Shown here piece after piece: positions 8,415-13,487 of a stretch of 13,487 nt of DNA. How positions within the stretch are numbered: the first letter of the stretch is position 1; every line of letters starts with the position of its first letter. The stretch is from CAYVQE01 sp964633205 (GTDB lineage: Bacteria > Myxococcota > B64-G9). Both the position numbers and the translations under genes were made by a program. A model generated the notes under the pieces. The model worked only from the letters and a program-made list of their open reading frames with translations. It did not search any database and was not told where the DNA came from. Where the stretch lies: NCBI GenBank assembly GCA_964633205.1, contig CAZWFN010000159.1:1-13487 (forward strand), read 5' to 3'.

Positions 8415-9853
8415 GCCGCCCACCGGCGATGCTGGCGATCCTGCTGGCCGCGGTGCTGGCCAGCGCCTGCGTCAGCGGCGGCCGGCCGCCGCCGGCGGCC
8501 TGGGACGAGGTGGCGGCGCTGGCCGCTGCCGACGAGCGCGGGGCGGCCGCGGCGCGGCTGCGCTCGCGCGGTGCGCAGGGGCTTTCGCTGCTGCTCGATG
8601 CGGCCCGGCTGGTGGGCCCGGAGCGGGTGCTGTGGGCGGCGGCGGTGGATGTGGGCCTGGTCCACACGCCGGCCTTCGCCGAGCTGCGCTCGTCGCTGGA
8701 TGCGGCCGTGCCCGGCGACGAAGGGGCCGGTGTGCAAGCCGGGCGGCTGGCGCTGGCCTGGTTGAGCGAGCAGCCGCGGCTGGCGCTGGCCCAGGCCGAC
8801 GCCGATCACTGGCTGGCCCGGGCGCTGGCGGCCATCGCCCTGCGCGACAGCCCGGCCGCGATCGAGCGCTACGCCGAGGCGCTGGCGGCCGAGTCCGACC
8901 GGCGGGTGGTGGCCGCGCTGGCGGCGGTGCTGGAGCAGGCCGGCCGGCAGGCGCCGGCGGCCGCGCGCGACGGGCTGCGGCGGGCAAAACAGAAAAACGC
9001 GCTGGCCGAGCGCTGGGACGCGGCCCGCTGCGCGGCCGAGCCGGCCGGGCTGCAGCGGCTGGCCGCCGGCGTGCGCGACGGGCGCCTGCGCCGCGGCGGC
9101 TACGGCGTGCGCGACGGGGCCGTGTTCGTGGCGCTGGAGAACCGCTCCGGCCGCCGCATCGAGCTGGCGCCGGCCTGCGCGCTGGCGCTGCACGATGCGC
9201 TGGCCGCGGCCGGCACCCCTCCGCCGTGGCTGATCGAGCCGCTGCTGCAGATCCCCGTGCTGGAGCCCGAGCTGCTGCTGGCGGCCCGCAAACGCGCCCG
9301 CGCGCTGGCCGCAAAGCTCGACGGCCAGGCGCGCAACCGCCTGCTGGCCCGGGTGGTCAACGCCGGCGGCCGGGTGGCGCAGCAGCTGTCCCTGCCCGAG
9401 GACGGCTGGGGTCTCGACGAGGTGGCCGTGCTCGAGGCGGTGGCCCGCCAGGACGCCCGCCGGGCGATACCGGCTATCCGCCGGCTGCTGCTGTGCCGCG
9501 GTGTGTTCGGCGCCCAGGAGCTGATCGCGCTGCTGGGCTTCGTCGACGCGCCGGACGCCGCCGAGCGCGCCTGGGCCATCGGTCGCTGCTGCGAGCACGC
9601 GCTGGAGCCGGCCATCATCGCCCTGTTGCGCCTGGGCGACCCCCGGGCCGTCGAGCTGCTCGACCGCCGCTTGGATAAGTCTTTCCCACCGGTGGCCAAC
9701 GCGCTGATCCTGGCCCTGCGCGCCCACCGCAGCCCCGAACTCGAGGCCCACCTGGCCGAGCGCGCCGCGGCCGGCAACGACCAGGCGCAGCGCATCCTGT
9801 ACTATCTGGACCACGGCGCCGGCGACCGCGAGCAGCAAAGGCCGCGCAGTTGA
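8411..9853 (+). CDS. Lipoprotein with HEAT-like helical repeats (paralogue B)
   Basis: ATG 8411 gives a proper lipoprotein signal (AILLAAVLASAC; Cys in ASAC) and a 480-residue protein. The longer in-frame ATG at 8282 would add 43 low-complexity Arg/Gly/Ala residues before the signal peptide, and that stretch is better explained as the remnant of a deleted paralogue. The mature protein is a string of Ala/Leu-rich helices. The C-terminal HEAT-like units include IRRLLLCRGVFGAQELIALL, EPAIIALLRLGDPRAVELL and PELEAHLAERAAAGNDQAQR, which line up with those of paralogue A. It is last in the lipoprotein operon and probably translationally coupled through ATGA. A scaffold or adaptor role on the inner face of the outer membrane is an inference from the fold only. 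Confidence 0.8.
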   Translation: MSRPPAMLAILLAAVLASACVSGGRPPPAAWDEVAALAAADERGAAAARLRSRGAQGLSLLLDAARLVGPERVLWAAAVDVGLVHTPAFAELRSSLDAAVPGDEGAGVQAGRLALAWLSEQPRLALAQADADHWLARALAAIALRDSPAAIERYAEALAAESDRRVVAALAAVLEQAGRQAPAAARDGLRRAKQKNALAERWDAARCAAEPAGLQRLAAGVRDGRLRRGGYGVRDGAVFVALENRSGRRIELAPACALALHDALAAAGTPPPWLIEPLLQIPVLEPELLLAARKRARALAAKLDGQARNRLLARVVNAGGRVAQQLSLPEDGWGLDEVAVLEAVARQDARRAIPAIRRLLLCRGVFGAQELIALLGFVDAPDAAERAWAIGRCCEHALEPAIIALLRLGDPRAVELLDRRLDKSFPPVANALILALRAHRSPELEAHLAERAAAGNDQAQRILYYLDHGAGDREQQRPRS

Positions 9854-9867
9854 GCCCGACGGACGCC

Positions 9868-10006
9868 ACCTGGCTCAGCCACGGCAACGACCGGCCGCGA
9901 CGTCGAGCCTCTGTCCGGCAGCCACCACTTCCCGCCGCGGCTGGACGAGGTGCTCGGCCGCGCCCTGGACTGGATGGACCGCAGCCGGCGTGACGCCGCC
10001 GAGTAG
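9868..10006 (+). pseudogene. Decayed C-terminal tail of an alpha/beta-hydrolase-like gene
   Basis: The stretch after paralogue B holds two coding-like fragments in adjacent frames. TWLSHGNDRP (from 9868) resembles the strand-plus-Asp motif (LxHGxxD) before the catalytic Asp of alpha/beta hydrolases. SGSHHFPPRLDEVLGRALDW, ending at the TAG 10004-10006, resembles the catalytic-His end of the same fold. A one-base shift between them and the lack of the nucleophile region mark it as a remnant. The family assignment is tentative because both motifs are short. Confidence 0.38.
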
Positions 10007-10008
10007 CG

Positions 10009-10028
10009 GCCGGGGACCCGTTCCCGGC
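10009..10028. terminator. Bidirectional terminator hairpin
   Basis: GCCGGGGA pairs with TTCCCGGC (8 bp, one G-U) around a CCCG tetraloop. The hairpin lies between two convergent units: the hydrolase remnant ending at 10006 (+) and the toxin gene ending at 10030 (-). There is no clear U-tract, so efficiency is uncertain. Confidence 0.45.
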
Positions 10029-10029
10029 T

Positions 10030-10461
10030 TCAGGCTGGGATTTGGGGTTGGTCTCGGGTTTGCAACAGGGTCGTGCCCAGGACGCGCCGGTAGTGTTCGA
10101 AGTCCTTGTCCACCGTGAAGATGGCCAAGCCGTGGCGTTCGGCAAGGGCGCATAGCAGTAAATCGGTGTTCGAGCCCTGCAGGCCCGCGGCGCGGCAGCG
10201 GTTGAACATGGAGGCGGCCGTCTCGTGGTCCTCGGTGCGGATCTCGAGGTCGGGGAAGGCCCGCAGCCGTTCGCGGAGCAGGGCGAACTGCTCGGGGGTC
10301 CTGAGCCCGGACAGCAGTTCCTGCCGCACCGGACCGCACATCACGGCGCGCATTTGCTCGATCAGCTCCGCGAGCCGGTCGCTGATCCGCTTGCTTGCCG
10401 TTGCGGCGCGCTTTCGTCGCAGGGCCAGTGACCAGACGCAGGTGTCCACCAGCACTTTCAT
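10030..10461 (-). CDS. vapC: VapC-family PIN-domain ribonuclease toxin
   Basis: This 143-residue protein is a complete PIN domain. PIN toxins of VapBC modules are magnesium-dependent RNases that cut tRNA or rRNA when freed from their antitoxin. The four acidic positions are all present: Asp6 (MKVLVDTCVW), Glu48 (VRQELLSG), Asp100 (GSNTDLLLCALAERHG) and Asp118 (IFTVDKDFEHY). The length is typical of the family. The frame extends upstream, but the ATG at 10461 begins the conserved MKVLVDT strand and overlaps the antitoxin stop as ATGA, so translation is coupled. The intact active site argues that the toxin works. Its specific RNA target cannot be read from sequence. Confidence 0.92.
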   Translation of the reverse strand: MKVLVDTCVWSLALRRKRAATASKRISDRLAELIEQMRAVMCGPVRQELLSGLRTPEQFALLRERLRAFPDLEIRTEDHETAASMFNRCRAAGLQGSNTDLLLCALAERHGLAIFTVDKDFEHYRRVLGTTLLQTRDQPQIPA

Positions 10462-10658
10462 TTGCGCTTCCGTTGGGCCTTGGGATCGTAGTCGGGATCG
10501 TAGTCGACCTGGCCGAACAGCTCCAGGATGCGCGCCTGCTCGCGGCGCTGGATGTACTCCTCGAGCGCCTCGATCACCACCGAACGCTTGGTCCGCTGAC
10601 CGCCCAGGCGCATGGCCTTGGCGAACAGGTCGGAGTCGATTTCCAGATTGGTTGCCAT
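10458..10658 (-). CDS. vapB: VapB-family antitoxin
   Basis: This 66-residue partner of the downstream toxin begins MATNLEIDSDLFAKAMRLGG, followed by TKRSVVIEALEEYIQRRE. That is the ribbon-helix-helix pattern of short VapB antitoxins (beta-strand, then two helices). Its acidic and aromatic tail (ILELFGQVDYDPDYDP) fits the toxin-wrapping region. The start is backed by GGGAGGTGGGAG immediately upstream. It overlaps the toxin start by 4 bases. By analogy with the family, it and the complex probably repress their own promoter. Confidence 0.9.
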   Translation of the reverse strand: MATNLEIDSDLFAKAMRLGGQRTKRSVVIEALEEYIQRREQARILELFGQVDYDPDYDPKAQRKRK

Positions 10659-10677
10659 GCTCCCACCTCCCTCGGGA

Positions 10678-10706
10678 ATTATCGCACAATAAGCTGCACA
10701 TTGAAA
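10678..10706 (-). promoter_or_regulatory. Promoter and possible operator of vapBC
   Basis: On the minus strand TTTCAA (10706-10701), 17 bases, then GATAAT (10683-10678) form a sigma70-like promoter 20 bases before the antitoxin ATG. A small inverted repeat, TTAT-N6-ATAA (10679-10692), overlaps the -10 and could be an autoregulatory site. The -35 is weak. Confidence 0.4.
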
Positions 10707-10817
10707 CGCACAGAATAATCACCTGCTCGCTGGCGAACCGGTCCAGAACCCCTCCTCCGAATCAGGACGGGTCGAGACTCTTGCATCCGAGACGCGCTCG
10801 GCATAAGCCAAGAGCAA

Positions 10818-10831
10818 GACCAGGTCTGGTC
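10818..10831. promoter_or_regulatory. Palindromic operator candidate for the phd-type locus
   Basis: GACCAG-GT-CTGGTC is a perfect 6+6 bp inverted repeat, 23 bases before the Phd-family start. Phd/YefM antitoxins bind short palindromes next to their promoters, so this is a sensible autoregulatory site. No binding evidence can be read from the sequence beyond symmetry and position. Confidence 0.45.
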
Positions 10832-10854
10832 GGATATCTGGGGGGCCGCAACAA

Positions 10855-11100
10855 TTGATTGTCTCGACGATTACAGAGGCCAAGGCCAATCTTTCGGCCC
10901 TGATCGAGCGAGCCGAACGGGGCGAGGAGATCATCATCGGTCGGGCGGGCAAGCCTGTGGCCGTGCTCAGGGCCTACGATCACTCCCGCCGGCAACGGCA
11001 ATCGGGTTCGCTGCGCGGGCGGATCGAGATCGCGGACGACTTCGACGAGCTACCGGCCGATGTGGCGGCTGCCTTCGGGATGCTGGACGACCAATCTTGA
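10855..11100 (+). CDS. Phd/YefM-family antitoxin
   Basis: This 81-residue protein opens with the family's hallmark (M)IVSTITEAKANLSALIERAE, followed by GEEIIIGRAGKPVAVLRAYD: the helix-strand-strand DNA-binding fold of prevent-host-death antitoxins. The acidic C-terminal part (IADDFDELPADVAAAFGM) would bind the toxin. The start is a TTG preceded by GGGGGG; no in-frame ATG fits. Its stop overlaps the TTG start of the PIN toxin fragment (TTGA). The antitoxin is intact while its toxin is broken, so it is either an orphan or could cross-talk with another module. It is divergent from vapBC. Confidence 0.9.
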   Translation: MIVSTITEAKANLSALIERAERGEEIIIGRAGKPVAVLRAYDHSRRQRQSGSLRGRIEIADDFDELPADVAAAFGMLDDQS

Positions 11101-11240
11101 ATCTGTTGCTCGACACGCACGTGCTGTTGTGGTGGTTGGGCGACCACCCGACGCTGGGCCGCCGCGCCAGGCGGCTCATCGCCGGAGGGCAACCTTGACT
11201 CGATTGCCTCTTCGATGCTCGAATCACTGTCGGGCCGTTC
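11097..11240 (+). pseudogene. Truncated and frameshifted VapC-type PIN toxin gene
   Basis: From a TTG overlapping the antitoxin stop, the sequence reads LNLLLDTHVLLWWLGDHP, the first strand and catalytic Asp6 of PhdYefM-partnered VapC toxins. It stops at TGA 11196-11198 after 33 residues. One base out of frame near 11184, homology-like sequence appears to continue (EGNLDSIASSMLESLS), resembling the next PIN segment (SAASxWEI) before it fades. About 90 residues, including the other catalytic acids, are absent. It is therefore non-functional. The loss lies directly upstream of the HTH-ImmA gene. Confidence 0.75.
11195..11224 (+). promoter_or_regulatory. Possible promoter of the HTH-ImmA/PIN module
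   Basis: TTGACT (11195-11200), an 18-base spacer and TCGAAT (11219-11224) are a plausible sigma70-like pair 49 bases before the ATG at 11274. It lies inside the broken toxin gene and could simply be chance. Confidence 0.27.
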
Positions 11241-11273
11241 GGTTGGGGGAGCGGACCTGGAAAGGAAGAGCCG

Positions 11274-12449
11274 ATGCCACGGGGTGAGTACGCCAATCTC
11301 GCCGAGCTTCGTGAAAGGCTCTTGGGATACAAGCAGGAGGCCGTATCTCGCCTGGGTGGGATTCCCTTGGAGCGGCTGGAGGAGATCGAGAGTAGCGACT
11401 CGAATCCCACCGTGTACGAGCTCGATGTCCTGGCGAGGCTCTACGGCCTGGACGCGGACGTGCTGGCCGAGCAACCGATTCGCCTGCAGCGCGGCGATTC
11501 CATCGAGGTCCTCGCCCTTCAGGACGAGTTCCAGGAAGTCCACGACGGCATCAAGGCCCTGGTCGTCGCTGCCGCGAACGCGGTGAAGGACTTGACCTGG
11601 CTGCGGCGCAAGAGCGGCAGCGCGATCGAGAGCGGTGGGGTCGTTGAGCGCCTGCAGTACATCCCGCGGCCACCGGTGCCGCAACCCTGGGCGCAGGGCC
11701 GCTGGTACGCAGAGAGGTTGCGCAAAGAGGTTGGTCTCGGCAGCGGGCCCATCGGCTCGCTGCGCGATTTTGTAGGTGAATACTTCCCCGGGGTGACCGT
11801 GCTCTATGCCCACCTGGGCAAGGAGGGGATCGCCGGGCTCGCCTTCGCCGACGCGATGCGCGACCCGACCATCGTATTGAACCTGGACGGCAAGAACGAA
11901 AACCCCTGCGTCAGGCGTTTCAGCCTGGCCCATGAGCTGTTCCATCTGCTGGTGGACAGGGGCCGGCGGGACCCGCTGGCCTCCTTGTCCGGCTTTCTCT
12001 CGGAAGAGCGGATCGAGCGGGAGCAGCGAGCCAACGGATTCGCCTCGAGGCTCATCTGCCCGGAAGACGTCGTCAGGAACCAGACGGAGGCACTCGGCGC
12101 GCAGGGCGCCTTGAAGGTCCTCGTCGACGAGTACGGCCTGCACCTCGACGCCGCGCGGCTCTACCTGCGCAACGTGGAGAACGCGGAGATCCCATCCAGG
12201 CCCGAGCACTCCGTCATGGGCAGAAGTGTGGCCTCGCACTGGCGGGTCGCCGAACAGGCGGAGGGAATTGAAGGATTCCCCGTCGAGCGGGTTCCACCCG
12301 AGCGGCGTACGGAAGTGGCCATCCTGTCAGCACGGCTGTATGCGGCCGGCGAAATCCAGCGGGATCGGTTCGCCGCCCTGCTCGATGTCACCCCGGTGGA
12401 GGACGTCGAGCGTGTCCTGGACTTGTTCAACCTCGACGTTCCCCGATAG
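11274..12449 (+). CDS. XRE-type HTH and ImmA/IrrE-family (M78) metallopeptidase protein
   Basis: This 391-residue, two-domain protein has an XRE-like helix-turn-helix at residues ~10-66 (LRERLLGYKQEAVSRLGGIP, then ERLEEIESSDSNPTVYELDV). A linker follows, then an ImmA/IrrE zinc peptidase domain with HELFH at 220-224 (RRFSLAHELFHLL) and the downstream ERExRAN-FA pattern whose Glu250 should be the third metal ligand. Members cleave or sense repressors in mobile elements (ImmA) or act as antitoxin-like regulators beside toxin genes. All the zinc and catalytic residues look intact. AGGAAGAG precedes the ATG. The PIN-like gene starts 16 bases after the stop, so the two form a unit. The most likely role is DNA-binding regulator and antitoxin-like partner of that PIN protein. 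Confidence 0.88.
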   Translation: MPRGEYANLAELRERLLGYKQEAVSRLGGIPLERLEEIESSDSNPTVYELDVLARLYGLDADVLAEQPIRLQRGDSIEVLALQDEFQEVHDGIKALVVAAANAVKDLTWLRRKSGSAIESGGVVERLQYIPRPPVPQPWAQGRWYAERLRKEVGLGSGPIGSLRDFVGEYFPGVTVLYAHLGKEGIAGLAFADAMRDPTIVLNLDGKNENPCVRRFSLAHELFHLLVDRGRRDPLASLSGFLSEERIEREQRANGFASRLICPEDVVRNQTEALGAQGALKVLVDEYGLHLDAARLYLRNVENAEIPSRPEHSVMGRSVASHWRVAEQAEGIEGFPVERVPPERRTEVAILSARLYAAGEIQRDRFAALLDVTPVEDVERVLDLFNLDVPR

Positions 12450-12465
12450 CCGACCGGGGCCGGAC

Positions 12466-13008
12466 GTGAACCTCCTGTTGGACGCGGATGCGTTCATCTG
12501 CTTGAGAAAGCGCTCCTTGCTCGAGTTGCTCCGGGCGGCACCCGGTGTTTCACTCGTCTCGACTCAGTACATCGCCAGGCATGAACTCAATCCTCTCCAG
12601 CGGGAGATAGCGCAGCTCGAGAAGTGCGGTATCCTTACGGTCCCCGCGGTCGCGGTGCGTACCCCAGCCCATGGGGTCTTTCGCGCGCTGCAGAAAGAAG
12701 GGGCGGACAAGGGAGAAGCAGAGGCCATCGCCTGGGCGACGAGCGAGTGTCCGGTGGACATTACAGCCTTCGTGACCCTGGTCAAGGGGGCCCGCAAGCT
12801 GTCAGAGGCAAAGGGTCTTGCCGCAGTCGACGTCTTCGATCTGGCCGTTCTGCTGGTCCAAGGCGAGGTGCTGAAGATCGACGACGTGCGCGCCAAGCTC
12901 TCCACCTGGGACGACCGCGCGGACAGTTTCGGCCGGCCGGCGGACTACACGACGTTCGACGAAACCTGGCAGCGGCGCATCGCAACTGGCCGGCCCTCGG
13001 AGGGGTAG
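12466..13008 (+). CDS. PIN-like domain protein, partner of the HTH-ImmA protein
   Basis: The GTG at 12466 starts a typical PIN first strand, (M)NLLLDADAFICLRKR, with Asp6 and Asp8; the protein is 180 residues. Glu40 (YIARHELNP) and an acidic helix (KGEAEAIAWA, Glu84/Glu86) follow. At the site where PIN RNases have T(D/N)D, this protein reads FVTLVKGARKLSEAKGL, so the fourth acid is missing. The surrounding pattern (FVT...GARKL...GL..VDVFDLAVLL) is otherwise well kept. PIN proteins next to HTH-ImmA genes are a recognised toxin-antitoxin-like arrangement (DUF4411-type pairs are an example); whether this one belongs to that exact family I cannot tell. The start context is weak (GGGGCCGGAC). Confidence 0.78.
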   Translation: MNLLLDADAFICLRKRSLLELLRAAPGVSLVSTQYIARHELNPLQREIAQLEKCGILTVPAVAVRTPAHGVFRALQKEGADKGEAEAIAWATSECPVDITAFVTLVKGARKLSEAKGLAAVDVFDLAVLLVQGEVLKIDDVRAKLSTWDDRADSFGRPADYTTFDETWQRRIATGRPSEG

Positions 13009-13009
13009 T

Positions 13010-13027
13010 AAGTAAGGGGGGGTATCT
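13010..13027. repeat. Left copy of an AAGTAA..GGGGTATCT motif
   Basis: AAGTAA, seven Gs and TATCT lie directly after the PIN-like stop codon. A near copy (AAGTAAT, four Gs, TATCT) lies at 13462-13477 beside the window edge, in the same orientation. Confidence 0.45.
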
Positions 13028-13054
13028 GCACCCATCGAAGGCGAATAGTTGAAT

Positions 13055-13068
13055 CCGGTGCAGACCGG
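13055..13068. terminator. Weak hairpin between convergent PIN-like and thiS genes
   Basis: CCGGT-GCAG-ACCGG gives a 5-bp perfect stem with a tetraloop, midway in the 102-bp convergent space. There is no U-tract. It may be a weak bidirectional terminator. Confidence 0.27.
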
Positions 13069-13110
13069 GAATGATATCGGACCACGCAGCGGCGGTCTGC
13101 GGCCGGGGGC

Positions 13111-13314
13111 TCAGCCGCCGCTCATCATGTGGACGACTTTGATGTCGTCGCCGTCTTTTAGCTCGTGCTTTTCTTGTTCTACCTTGGGGATGCGGCGGCC
13201 GTTGACGAAGATGGTCTTCAGGGGGAAGGAGAAGCGGAGCTGTTCCATCAGCTCGGCCACCGTCAGGCCGGGCCGCCAGGGGTGCTCTTCGCCGTTGACC
13301 CGCAGCGGGGTCAT
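13111..13314 (-). CDS. thiS: ThiS-type sulfur-carrier protein (beta-grasp)
   Basis: This 67-residue protein has the ubiquitin-like beta-grasp pattern of ThiS/MoaD carriers: LRVNGEEHPWRPGLTVAELM, IFVNGRRIPK, HELKDGDDIKVVHMMSGG. The C-terminal Gly-Gly is present, the site that is adenylated and loaded with sulfur as thiocarboxylate for thiazole (thiamine) synthesis or related sulfur transfer. The start at 13314 overlaps an upstream stop (ATGA), as in an operon. The longer in-frame start at 13395 would add an Arg/Gly-rich stretch that is better explained as another gene read out of frame. A tRNA-thiolation or molybdopterin role is possible, since no ThiF, ThiG or MoaE is in view. Confidence 0.75.
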   Translation of the reverse strand: MTPLRVNGEEHPWRPGLTVAELMEQLRFSFPLKTIFVNGRRIPKVEQEKHELKDGDDIKVVHMMSGG

Positions 13315-13487
13315 TCGTCCACCCCGGCGGCGCGGACCGTGTCGACCACCCCGTCGACCCAGTCGATGCCCACCGTCATTGAAGAGCACCTCCATGGCCG
13401 CGTCCTCAGCCCCGAAGGGCAGCTCCAGCCAGCCGGAAATTCCGCTAAAAGTGAAAGGCTGAAGTAATGGGGTATCTATGTATAATG
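13311..13487 (-). pseudogene. Frameshifted 3' end of the gene upstream of thiS (5' end outside window)
   Basis: On the minus strand, one frame from the window edge looks coding (PFTFSGISGWLELPFGAEDA, then AMEVLFN) up to about 13380. Beyond that it turns into an Arg/Gly string. From 13379 the neighbouring frame becomes protein-like (TVGIDWVDGVVDTVRAAGVD then E-stop) and ends in a TGA at 13313-13311 overlapping the thiS ATG. Two coding-like halves in adjacent frames suggest one protein with a 1-base indel, real or a sequencing error. An alternative is that the second half is a separate 22-residue ORF: GGAGGTG precedes its ATG at 13379. The family is not recognised. Confidence 0.42.
13462..13477. 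repeat. Right copy of an AAGTAA..GGGGTATCT motif at the window edge
   Basis: This near copy of 13010-13027 (three fewer Gs, one extra T) lies in an AT-rich edge sequence that continues into ATGTATAATG. Repeats at contig ends often mark mobile-element termini, but only this short part is visible. Confidence 0.4.

Noticed and set aside
7751..9838. 695-residue minus-strand ORF across both paralogues
   Set aside because: It spans two convincing plus-strand genes and the pseudogene between them, with Arg/Gln/Ser-rich sequence typical of an antisense frame.
10719..11001. Small minus-strand ORFs in the vapBC-phd space
   Set aside because: They lie opposite the Phd gene start and show no domain or ribosome-site support.
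10980..12239. 419-residue minus-strand ORF opposite the HTH-ImmA gene
   Set aside because: The plus strand has the HELFH peptidase motif and a ribosome site; the antisense frame has no recognisable domain.

Overview
This window is very GC-rich. Its genes are packed on both strands, and it carries several predicted lipoproteins, a PEGA-domain protein and a kelch-type propeller protein. That mix suggests a Myxococcota-like (former deltaproteobacterial) genome, probably a metagenome or draft assembly, because an exact 100-N gap lies inside one gene. The taxonomic guess is inference from protein style, not from a marker gene.

Layout. 3-227 (+) is the 3' end of an unrecognised gene. 4862-282 (-) holds three genes read leftward. 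The first is a group 1 (ALDH4A1-like) L-glutamate-gamma-semialdehyde dehydrogenase (pruA). The second and third form a likely two-gene unit with its own TTGACA promoter: a secreted PEGA-domain protein with a C-terminal membrane segment (interrupted by the gap), and a seven-bladed kelch-like lipoprotein. A divergent promoter region at 4863-5049 separates these from a rightward operon of three lipoproteins: an alpha/alpha-barrel-like protein (5050-6798) and two diverged tandem paralogues with HEAT-like helical repeats (6810-8285 and 8411-9853). A short decayed piece of a third paralogue lies between the two. A decayed alpha/beta-hydrolase tail follows at about 9868-10006.

The right third (10030-13008) is a toxin-antitoxin islet with visibly lower GC. 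A complete vapBC pair lies on the minus strand. Divergent to it is a Phd/YefM antitoxin gene with a broken VapC-type PIN toxin gene. Immediately after the break comes a two-gene module: an XRE-HTH plus ImmA/IrrE metallopeptidase protein followed by a PIN-like protein that lacks one of the usual catalytic acids. The end of the window holds a ThiS-type sulfur carrier on the minus strand, the frameshifted tail of its upstream neighbour, and a short AT-rich repeat at the very edge.

How the genes fit together. The left two thirds is envelope/lipoprotein biology plus proline catabolism, with no direct functional link visible between the two. The toxin-antitoxin islet is the accessory region. The least ordinary items are the HTH-ImmA/PIN pair placed directly behind a broken phd-vapC locus, the footprint of a deleted third lipoprotein paralogue, and the N gap, whose flanks carry the same 28-bp sequence in the same reading frame.
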